Of a DNA stretch of 5,024 bases, positions 1-5,024 are shown piece by piece (within the stretch, counting starts at the first letter, position 1; every line of letters starts with the position of its first letter). A program made the position numbers and the translations under genes. Origin of the DNA: Sulfurovum sp. Its GTDB lineage: Bacteria > Campylobacterota > Campylobacteria > Campylobacterales > Sulfurovaceae. The notes beneath the pieces were generated by a model that saw nothing but the letters and a program-made list of their open reading frames with translations, made no database searches and was not told the DNA's origin. The DNA is taken from positions 1 to 5,024 of the forward strand of contig JALSTF010000026.1 of the NCBI GenBank assembly GCA_026983895.1, in the 5' to 3' direction.

Positions 1-789
1 AAAGCAGTGCAGATAGAGGAAGAGAATGTCTCACACCAAGAAGGATTCTTTGAATACTTCAAAGGGTTCGGTGCACATGAAATTCTGATCGATTCACCCT
101 GCCATGACTGTACGCCGGATATGCTGACAGAAGAAGCTATCGAAAACTGGCTGCGAACGATGGTGATACGCCTCAATGACCTGGCATGCGATAAAAGACT
201 CATTTCTCTGCATATTTTCAAGAACAGCGGTCAAAATGCAGGCGCAACGCAGGCACATCCGCATACACAGATCATTGCACTGCCGATGATGCCTATGGCC
301 GCACTTGATTTTCTGCAAAGAAATCAGGCATATTATGCGAAGCATGGAAGAGGCATTGTGGAAGATGTGGTGTATAATGAAAGAACAGCACAGACAAGGG
401 TGATAGGGGAGACCGGCGCTTTCCTCGCCTATTGCCCCTATGCAAGCGCTTTTGCTTTTGAAGTGATCATTGCACCGTTAAGAAAGTGTGCCAGCCTGAA
501 CAGATGCTCACAGGAGGAACTTTCCGATCTGGCTGAGATGATCAAAAGTGTTTTTGTGATGCTGCGCAGGCAGCTGGGTACTTTTGATTACAATATAGGT
601 TTTTATCTTGCTCCGCTCAATAGGCATTTTGAGAATGAAGCGTATATGGAGGATCTTGATAAAAATTTCACTTTTTACCTGCGTATCATGCCGAGAATAT
701 ATACCATAGCCGGTTTTGAGATCGCAGCAGAAATGGCGATCAACAGTGTAGAACCCGAAAACTGCGCCAAACTATTGAGAGGAGATTAG
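1..789 (+). CDS. galT: GalT-family nucleotidyltransferase, HIT superfamily (galactose-1-phosphate uridylyltransferase-like), 5' truncated by the window edge
   Basis: The family transfers a nucleotidyl group between UDP-glucose and a hexose-1-phosphate through a uridylyl-histidine intermediate in the cytoplasm. The frame is open from base 1. The GTG at 7 is probably an internal valine, because aligning the active site with E. coli GalT (His166) leaves about 80 N-terminal residues, including the usual Cys-x-x-Cys zinc pair, upstream of the window. Numbering from that GTG, the active site is GATQAHPHTQ, with His86 as the nucleophile and His84 a zinc ligand. His33 in SPCH matches the third zinc ligand, E. 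coli His115. The block YCPYAS (142-147) and the C-terminal IMPR...AGFE (227-238) match bacterial GalT. Ligands of the second metal site look replaced: Tyr200, Thr222 and Tyr224 stand where His is usual. The stop lies 1 nt before the next start. Beside glycogen genes it could be a true GalT or a related nucleotide-sugar phosphorylase such as ADP-glucose phosphorylase. The family is secure, the substrate is not. Confidence 0.86.
   Translation, partial: KAVQIEEENVSHQEGFFEYFKGFGAHEILIDSPCHDCTPDMLTEEAIENWLRTMVIRLNDLACDKRLISLHIFKNSGQNAGATQAHPHTQIIALPMMPMAALDFLQRNQAYYAKHGRGIVEDVVYNERTAQTRVIGETGAFLAYCPYASAFAFEVIIAPLRKCASLNRCSQEELSDLAEMIKSVFVMLRRQLGTFDYNIGFYLAPLNRHFENEAYMEDLDKNFTFYLRIMPRIYTIAGFEIAAEMAINSVEPENCAKLLRGD
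780..784 (+). promoter_or_regulatory. Ribosome binding site for the first glycogen synthase
   Basis: AGGAG, within a longer purine run AGAGGAG, sits 6 nt before the ATG at 791. It lies inside the last codons of the galT-like gene, whose TAG ends 1 nt before that ATG. This strong site supports the chosen start and allows ribosomes ending galT to reinitiate. Confidence 0.8.
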
Positions 790-790
790 C

Positions 791-2155
791 ATGGATGTTC
801 TGTTCGTCTCAAGTGAAATCTTTCCTTTTGCCAAAACAGGAGGCTTGGCAGATGTTTCCTATTCGCTGACGGAAGCACTGAAAGAACATATCTCCATTTC
901 CAGGGTTATGCCTCTGTATAGATTTATGGAGCAGACTGCATTTGAATCCTACGACAACTTTACTGTGACCCTGGACGGCATGCACTATCCGGTGGAAATC
1001 CTTGTACAAAAAGAACAGGGACTCCATACCTATGTTGTAAAAGCGGCGCATTTGAGCCAAACAGACAGCCTTTACGGCGACAGAAATGGTGACTATCCGG
1101 ACAATGCACTGCGTTTCGGTATCTTTTGTATGGCTATTGTTGAACTGGCTATACGGCTCAATGTCAAACTCATTCACCTCAATGACTGGCACACGGCCCT
1201 GGTCGCTTTGTTCGTCAAAGAGTACAGGCTCAATATCAAAACAGTGTTTACGATCCATAATCTTGCCTATCAGGGTATCTTTGATGCAGCAGCTTTAGAG
1301 ACATTGGGCATTTCCCGTAGATATTTTACTATGGATGCTTTGGAATTTTATGGGAAGGTCAATTTTTTAAAGGCCGGTATTGCCTACAGTGATGCACTTA
1401 CCACAGTGAGCAGGACATATGCAAAAGAGATCCTGACAGTCCAATTCGGATGCGGACTCGATGGCTTTTTGCAGCGTCACAAAGGGAAGCTCACCGGTAT
1501 TTTAAACGGTATAGATCATGAACTTTATCCACCGTTAAAAAAGAGAAGCGAAAAAACGAAAGCCAAAACGGCCTTGTGCAAAAAATTCGGATTTGAAAAT
1601 GCAAGCTTGCCTCTTTTCGTGATGATAAGCCGTCTGGTCGAGCAAAAAGGGATCGATTTGCTGATAAAGTCCTTTGATCGGCTTCAGTCAAAACAGATCA
1701 ATATCTTTATCCTGGGAGAAGGAGAGGAGGCGTATTGTAAAGCATTGGACAAACTTGCCCGGAAGTATAAGAACTTTTCTTTTTACAGAGGTTACGACGA
1801 AGCTTTGTCTCACCAAACCTACCTGGCATCCGATTTTCTGCTCATGCCTTCGGTATTTGAACCGTGCGGGCTTAATCAGCTGATCGCGATGCATTACGGG
1901 AGCATCCCCGTGGTGCATGAAGTGGGCGGCTTGAAAGACAGTGTCCATGAAGGGATGGACCTGTGCGGCAAAGGTATCTGCTATGCGGGACAAAATACAA
2001 AAGAGTTCGTTTATGCTGTTGAACGGGCGCTGATACTGAAGCAAAACAGAAAAAAAGCAGATGCCGTCATTGCGTTCAATCTTCAGTGTGATTTTTCTTT
2101 CGACAAAAGTGCAAAAGAGTATCTGAAACTCTATGAAAGTCTGCTATGCAGTTAG
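791..2155 (+). CDS. glgA: Glycogen synthase, GT5 family, short divergent paralogue (first of two)
   Basis: GT5 glycogen/starch synthases transfer glucose from ADP-glucose (sometimes UDP-glucose) to the non-reducing end of an alpha-1,4-glucan, with retention of configuration, in the cytoplasm. The 454-residue product has both Rossmann domains. The N-terminal starch-synthase domain carries KTGGLADV (Lys15), LYGD, DNALRF, HLNDWH (129-134), TIHNLAYQG and KAGIAYSDALTTVS. The C-terminal glycosyltransferase domain carries SRLVEQKG (Arg281, Lys286) and FEPCG with Glu357, matching E. coli Arg300, Lys305 and Glu377, so catalysis is probably intact. It is about 30 residues shorter than the 487-residue second copy. 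The linker after ILNGID lacks the usual WNP segment, and the segment after KTGGLADV is shorter. The usual RxTGGL motif reads HEVGGL (His376, Val378). The start is set by a good ribosome binding site and the canonical N-terminus. Its end overlaps the kinase gene by 10 nt. The nucleotide-sugar donor and division of labour with the second copy are unknown. Confidence 0.93.
   Translation: MDVLFVSSEIFPFAKTGGLADVSYSLTEALKEHISISRVMPLYRFMEQTAFESYDNFTVTLDGMHYPVEILVQKEQGLHTYVVKAAHLSQTDSLYGDRNGDYPDNALRFGIFCMAIVELAIRLNVKLIHLNDWHTALVALFVKEYRLNIKTVFTIHNLAYQGIFDAAALETLGISRRYFTMDALEFYGKVNFLKAGIAYSDALTTVSRTYAKEILTVQFGCGLDGFLQRHKGKLTGILNGIDHELYPPLKKRSEKTKAKTALCKKFGFENASLPLFVMISRLVEQKGIDLLIKSFDRLQSKQINIFILGEGEEAYCKALDKLARKYKNFSFYRGYDEALSHQTYLASDFLLMPSVFEPCGLNQLIAMHYGSIPVVHEVGGLKDSVHEGMDLCGKGICYAGQNTKEFVYAVERALILKQNRKKADAVIAFNLQCDFSFDKSAKEYLKLYESLLCS
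2135..2139 (+). promoter_or_regulatory. Weak ribosome binding site for the ROK kinase, likely translationally coupled
   Basis: The only purine run before the ATG at 2146 is GAAAG, 6 nt away and a poor match to the consensus. The start codon lies inside the final codons of the preceding synthase gene, so translation probably depends on ribosomes terminating at 2153-2155 and reinitiating a few bases back. This is inferred from the layout. Confidence 0.4.
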
Positions 2156-2988
2156 GTATTGATATCGGGGGCACCTATCTGCGTTATGAAATAAAACATC
2201 ATGGTGACAGTGTGAAAAAAGGTATGCTGAAAAGTGCGGGAACAGGGCTTTGTTCTTTTATTGAAAGCTTTTTGGAGAAAGAAAAAAATATTACGACAGT
2301 CTGCATATCGTATGCGGGGCAGGTACGTGACGGTGTGATCATGGGGGCACCGCATATAGAGATTGACAGACATCACATCAAAGCATATATTGAAAATAAA
2401 TTCAATGTAATACTCTATATAGAAAATGATCTGAACTGTGTTGTACTGGCAGAAGCGGCATCCTGTAGATCCAAAGATGTATGCGCCATATATGTGGGAA
2501 CAGGTCTGGGACTTGGTGTTATCAGCGATGCCGTACTTCTTCGCGGCCATGAGCATATCGCTGCGGAGTTGGGACACATCCCCTATAAAGAGACACCTTT
2601 CCGCTGTGCCTGCGGGAAAAGCAACTGTATAGAGCTTTTCGCTTCAGGGAGCGGTCTTGCTGCCTGGAAAAAATATTATGGTGTGGATCCGGATCTCTCT
2701 TTGCAGGCGCTGTCCCAGGTGCAGGATGAAAAGGCAAAACGTATCTATGAAGCATTTATCGAAGCGCTATTGCATGCTGCCGGGACGACCATTACACTCT
2801 TTAATCCGGAAATACTCATTCTCGGAGGCGGTATCATGAAAGGGAATGAAGCATTGGAAGATCTGATCACGTCGAAGATCAAAGCATATGCCATGCCCCT
2901 GTCATTGCAGCATGTGAAGATAAAGATTTCACAGAAAAAGAATGCGGCACTCGAAGGTGCATTTTTACTAAAGGATTATCATGGATAA
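2146..2988 (+). CDS. ROK-family sugar kinase, probable glucokinase
   Basis: ROK kinases phosphorylate hexoses with ATP (glucose to glucose-6-phosphate in glucokinases) in the cytoplasm. The 280-residue protein begins directly with the phosphate-binding motif GIDIGGT (4-10) and has no N-terminal helix-turn-helix, so it is a kinase rather than a ROK repressor. ENDLN (93-97) supplies the expected catalytic base Asp95. VGTGLGLGV (117-125) is the ROK signature start. ELGH (Glu141, His144) and CACGKSNCIE (Cys154, Cys156, Cys161, Glu163) form the zinc and sugar site. LGGG (226-229) is the adenosine-side glycine motif. The usual PGPV loop reads AGQV (57-60), the usual APN reads APH (His70), and the zinc motif has Asn160 where Gly is usual, so the substrate may not be plain glucose. 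It overlaps the synthase before it by 10 nt and the one after it by 8 nt. Its place between two glycogen synthases fits supply of hexose phosphate or recapture of glucose freed by glycogen breakdown. Other hexoses or N-acylhexosamines remain possible. Confidence 0.88.
   Translation: MQLGIDIGGTYLRYEIKHHGDSVKKGMLKSAGTGLCSFIESFLEKEKNITTVCISYAGQVRDGVIMGAPHIEIDRHHIKAYIENKFNVILYIENDLNCVVLAEAASCRSKDVCAIYVGTGLGLGVISDAVLLRGHEHIAAELGHIPYKETPFRCACGKSNCIELFASGSGLAAWKKYYGVDPDLSLQALSQVQDEKAKRIYEAFIEALLHAAGTTITLFNPEILILGGGIMKGNEALEDLITSKIKAYAMPLSLQHVKIKISQKKNAALEGAFLLKDYHG
2971..2975 (+). promoter_or_regulatory. Ribosome binding site for the second glycogen synthase
   Basis: AAGGA (AAAGGA if base 2970 is counted) lies 5 nt before the ATG at 2981, inside the last codons of the kinase gene. 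It supports this start even though it creates an 8-nt overlap with the kinase stop at 2986-2988. Confidence 0.72.
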
Positions 2989-4444
2989 AAAATTAAATAT
3001 ACTTTTTGCGGCTGCCGAAGTTGCTCCTTTTGCCAAAACCGGGGGCCTTGCCGATGTGGCAGGCGCTTTGCCCAAAGCACTGAAAAAGCTGGGCCACCAT
3101 GTCATTGTCGTGATGCCGAGGTATTACAGTATCGCTACATCGGATCTGCAAAAACTGTATGAACCTTTGGGCGTGCCTATGGGGGTGATGGGTGAACTGT
3201 GGGCAGGTGTGTACAGGACAAAGCTGCCGCAAAGCGATGTGGATATCTACTTTATAGACTATGAGCATTACTTTGGACGCAGCGGCCTGTACGGAGATGA
3301 TGAAGGCAGCTATCATGACAATGACAACCGGTTCATCTTTTTTTCAAAAGCTGCTTTGCAGCTGTGCAAAATGCTGCATTTTACGCCGGATATCATTCAT
3401 GCGAACGATTGGCATACGGCGGCACTTCCTCTCCTTTCCAAGACAAGATTCGTCCATGATTTTGCTTACGCGGCATCGGTATTGACGATCCATAATCTAC
3501 AGCACCAGGGCCATTTTTACAAAGGAATAATGGATATTCTGGAAGTAGGATGGGAGCATTTCAACCCGCATGAACTGGAGAGTTTCGATGGTGTCAATAT
3601 CTTAAAAGGCGGTATTGCCCAGGCCGACGCGGTGACGACTGTATCCCAAAAATATGCGCAGGAGATACAGACACCGGAGTTCGGTTTCGGGCTGGATGGG
3701 CATATACGGGCCCATCACTCCAAACTCTTCGGTATTTTGAACGGAGTGGATTATGAGGAATGGAATCCGATGACCGATACATATCTGGCAGCGAATTATG
3801 AGCTAAATGATATGTCAGGCAAAGGGGTATGCAAAAAAGATCTTCAAGAATATTTCAAGCTTGATGTGAGGGAGGATGTACCGCTTATAGGTTTTGTAGG
3901 CCGTTTTGTAGAACAAAAGGGCATAGGTCTTATTGCCACTGTCATCCATGGGCTGTTGGATCATGATATACAAATCGTGATGCTTGGTACAGGCGAGAAG
4001 TGGGCAGAGCATTTTTTCAGTGAAGTTGCCTATTTTAGACATAATTGTGCCGTACATATAGGGTATTCAAATGCTCTGGCACATCAAATAGAGGCAGGAA
4101 GCGATATGTTCCTGATGCCGTCGCTCTTTGAACCCTGCGGATTAAATCAGATATACAGCCTAAAGTATGGTACTCTGCCGATAGTCAGGGCAACCGGCGG
4201 GCTGGATGATACGATTGTGAATTTTGATGAGCATACCGAAACAGGTAACGGATTTAAGTTTTATGATGCAACAAATGAAGCACTTTATCATACCGTTTTA
4301 TGGGCCGTTGATGTGTATAACACTAAAAAAGAAGCTTTTGAAAGAATGCAGAGGTTTGCGATGCAGGAACATTTTAGCTGGGAAGATTCAGCCAAAGTGT
4401 ATGAAAAAGTCTATCAGTTCGCATGGGAACACAAAAGGATATAA
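2981..4444 (+). CDS. glgA: Glycogen synthase, GT5 family, canonical copy (second of two)
   Basis: This is an ADP-glucose:alpha-1,4-glucan glucosyltransferase of the usual bacterial length, 487 residues. The N-terminal domain has AKTGGLADVAGALPKAL, with Lys19 as the donor-binding lysine, then GHHVIVVMPRY, GLYGD, DNDNRF, HANDWHTA (140-147), TIHNLQHQG and ILKGGIAQADAVTTVS. The inter-domain stretch ILNGVDYEEWNP is complete. The C-terminal domain has GRFVEQKG (Arg308, Lys313), PSLFEPCGLNQ with Glu384, and RATGGLDDT (403-411). The closing HFSWEDSAKVY helix packs back on the N-terminal domain in this family. One small departure is QKGIG, where QKG-hydrophobic-D is usual. Every catalytic position I can place is intact, so this is the better candidate for the housekeeping synthase. 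The neighbouring branching-enzyme gene starts 1 nt after its stop, which supports a role in building branched glycogen. Donor preference for ADP- over UDP-glucose is assumed from the family. Confidence 0.96.
   Translation: MDKKLNILFAAAEVAPFAKTGGLADVAGALPKALKKLGHHVIVVMPRYYSIATSDLQKLYEPLGVPMGVMGELWAGVYRTKLPQSDVDIYFIDYEHYFGRSGLYGDDEGSYHDNDNRFIFFSKAALQLCKMLHFTPDIIHANDWHTAALPLLSKTRFVHDFAYAASVLTIHNLQHQGHFYKGIMDILEVGWEHFNPHELESFDGVNILKGGIAQADAVTTVSQKYAQEIQTPEFGFGLDGHIRAHHSKLFGILNGVDYEEWNPMTDTYLAANYELNDMSGKGVCKKDLQEYFKLDVREDVPLIGFVGRFVEQKGIGLIATVIHGLLDHDIQIVMLGTGEKWAEHFFSEVAYFRHNCAVHIGYSNALAHQIEAGSDMFLMPSLFEPCGLNQIYSLKYGTLPIVRATGGLDDTIVNFDEHTETGNGFKFYDATNEALYHTVLWAVDVYNTKKEAFERMQRFAMQEHFSWEDSAKVYEKVYQFAWEHKRI
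4435..4439 (+). promoter_or_regulatory. Ribosome binding site for glgB
   Basis: AAGGA, in the run AAAAGGAT, lies 6 nt before the ATG at 4446 and inside the last codons of the second synthase gene. It repeats the layout at the galT/glgA junction, where a purine site in the upstream gene is followed by stop, C and ATG. Confidence 0.75.
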
Positions 4445-4445
4445 C

Positions 4446-5024
4446 ATGCTATATGAAATATTTTATGATGTGTCACGTTTGAGTGATATCGATATTTATC
4501 TGTTTAAAGAGGGGACACATTTTCAGCTGTATAAGCATTTGGGGTCTCATGCTATGCAGCGGGAGGGTGTCGCCGGTGTCTATTTTGCTGTATGGGCACC
4601 CAATGCCAAAAATGTTTCCGTGCAGGGAGATTTCAACCGCTACGACAGACATTCCCATACTCTGAAACTGCGCGAGGACGGTTCCGGCATCTGGGAAGGT
4701 TTTATCGTCGGTATTGGAGAAGAGAGTACCTACAAATATTTTGTCGATTCAGACAATGCGCATGCCAATAAAGACAAGTCCGACCCTTTCGCCTTTTATG
4801 CGGAAGTGGCACCCCATTCTGCATCAAAAATATATGACTTGCATGGCTATACGTGGGATGATGCAAAATGGATGAAACACAGAGGCAAAAAAAATTCGCA
4901 CAAAGCCCCCATCTCTATTTACGAAGTGCATTTGGGATCATGGAGACGCAAAGTGGAGGAAGACAACCGTTTTTTGACCTATGTGGAATCCGCAGAAGAA
5001 CTGGCATGTTATTTGACAGAGATG
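4446..5024 (+). CDS. glgB: 1,4-alpha-glucan branching enzyme GlgB, N-terminal part only (3' truncated by the window edge)
   Basis: GlgB cuts an alpha-1,4-linked glucan and reattaches the fragment by an alpha-1,6 bond, creating glycogen branches. The frame is open from the ATG to the last base, giving 193 codons with no stop. A short leader of about 30 residues is followed by the CBM48 (early-set, isoamylase N-terminal-like) domain: LGSH (32-35), GVYFAVWAPNAKNVSVQGDFN (44-64), SGIWEGF (80-86), YKYFVDS (96-102) and the SDPFAF/ASKIYD blocks. PISIYEVHLGSWRR (155-168) is the hallmark entry strand of the GH13 catalytic barrel. The catalytic Asp and Glu lie beyond the window. E. coli GlgB (about 730 residues) has an extra N-terminal domain before CBM48. 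Here the start is 1 nt after the glgA stop with a good ribosome binding site, so this is the shorter form without that domain. The next in-frame Met (residue 37) would cut into conserved CBM48 sequence. Confidence 0.95.
   Translation, partial: MLYEIFYDVSRLSDIDIYLFKEGTHFQLYKHLGSHAMQREGVAGVYFAVWAPNAKNVSVQGDFNRYDRHSHTLKLREDGSGIWEGFIVGIGEESTYKYFVDSDNAHANKDKSDPFAFYAEVAPHSASKIYDLHGYTWDDAKWMKHRGKKNSHKAPISIYEVHLGSWRRKVEEDNRFLTYVESAEELACYLTEM

Noticed and set aside
7..9. GTG at 7 as the true start of the galT-like gene
   Set aside because: The frame is open back to base 1, no ribosome binding site can be seen, and the catalytic His would then lie at residue 86 rather than near 166, dropping the zinc-binding Cys pair.
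809..1258. 149-codon open frame on the - strand inside the first glycogen synthase
   Set aside because: It is fully antisense to a well-conserved GT5 domain, its translation shows no recognisable motif, and it is best explained as a coding shadow.
1688..2044. 118-codon open frame on the - strand across the catalytic end of the first synthase
   Set aside because: It is antisense to the conserved SRLVEQKG to VGGL region and has no motif of its own.
2152..2577. 141-codon open frame on the - strand inside the ROK kinase
   Set aside because: It is antisense to the ROK ATP- and sugar-binding motifs, and its low-complexity, His/Phe/Tyr/Cys-rich translation is typical of a shadow frame.
2146..2988. 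ROK protein as a transcriptional repressor of the operon
   Set aside because: It starts directly at the phosphate-binding motif with no N-terminal helix-turn-helix, and its length is that of a stand-alone kinase.
3815..4057. 80-codon - strand open frame inside the second synthase
   Set aside because: It lies opposite the conserved GRFVEQKG region and has no recognisable motif.
4483..4665. Short + strand open frame within the start of glgB, and its - strand counterpart at 4473-4658
   Set aside because: Both are out of frame with the clear CBM48 coding sequence that runs from 4446 to the window end.
1..5024. A new defence, mobile or RNA-based system
   Set aside because: The DNA is covered end to end by five metabolic genes in one orientation. 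No array repeats, transposase, recombinase, tRNA or structured non-coding stretch was seen.

Overview
The window lies entirely inside one compact + strand operon for making alpha-glucan (glycogen). Five genes run head to tail with essentially no intergenic DNA: the 3' part of a galT-family nucleotidyltransferase (1-789), a divergent short glycogen synthase (791-2155), a ROK-family sugar kinase (2146-2988), a canonical glycogen synthase (2981-4444) and the 5' part of the branching enzyme glgB (4446 to the window end). The junctions are a 1-nt gap, a 10-nt overlap, an 8-nt overlap and a 1-nt gap, so there is no room for internal promoters or terminators outside coding sequence. No RNA gene, mobile element, CRISPR array or terminator was seen, and no gene-free stretch exceeds a single base.

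Organism: the moderate base composition, frequent AAA, GAA and ATA codons, tightly overlapping genes, and a galT-like gene beside duplicated glgA and a ROK kinase suggest a free-living Campylobacterota bacterium (Sulfurovum- or Sulfurimonas-like). This is an inference from style and gene content. No taxonomic marker is present, so it is tentative.

How the genes may work together: the ROK kinase would phosphorylate free hexose, probably glucose to glucose-6-phosphate. A phosphoglucomutase and a nucleotide-sugar pyrophosphorylase, neither seen here, would convert this to ADP- or UDP-glucose. The two GT5 synthases would extend alpha-1,4-glucan chains, and GlgB would add alpha-1,6 branches. The GalT-like enzyme would exchange or phosphorolyse nucleotide sugars at the hexose-1-phosphate node.

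The points most worth a second look are the two unequal glgA paralogues on either side of a kinase, the first with a trimmed linker and altered C-terminal motif; a GalT relative that keeps the catalytic His-Pro-His but appears to have lost every ligand of the second metal site; and a ROK kinase with altered sugar-loop motifs. I found nothing that amounts to a clearly new biological system. This is a recognisable glycogen operon with some unusual members.
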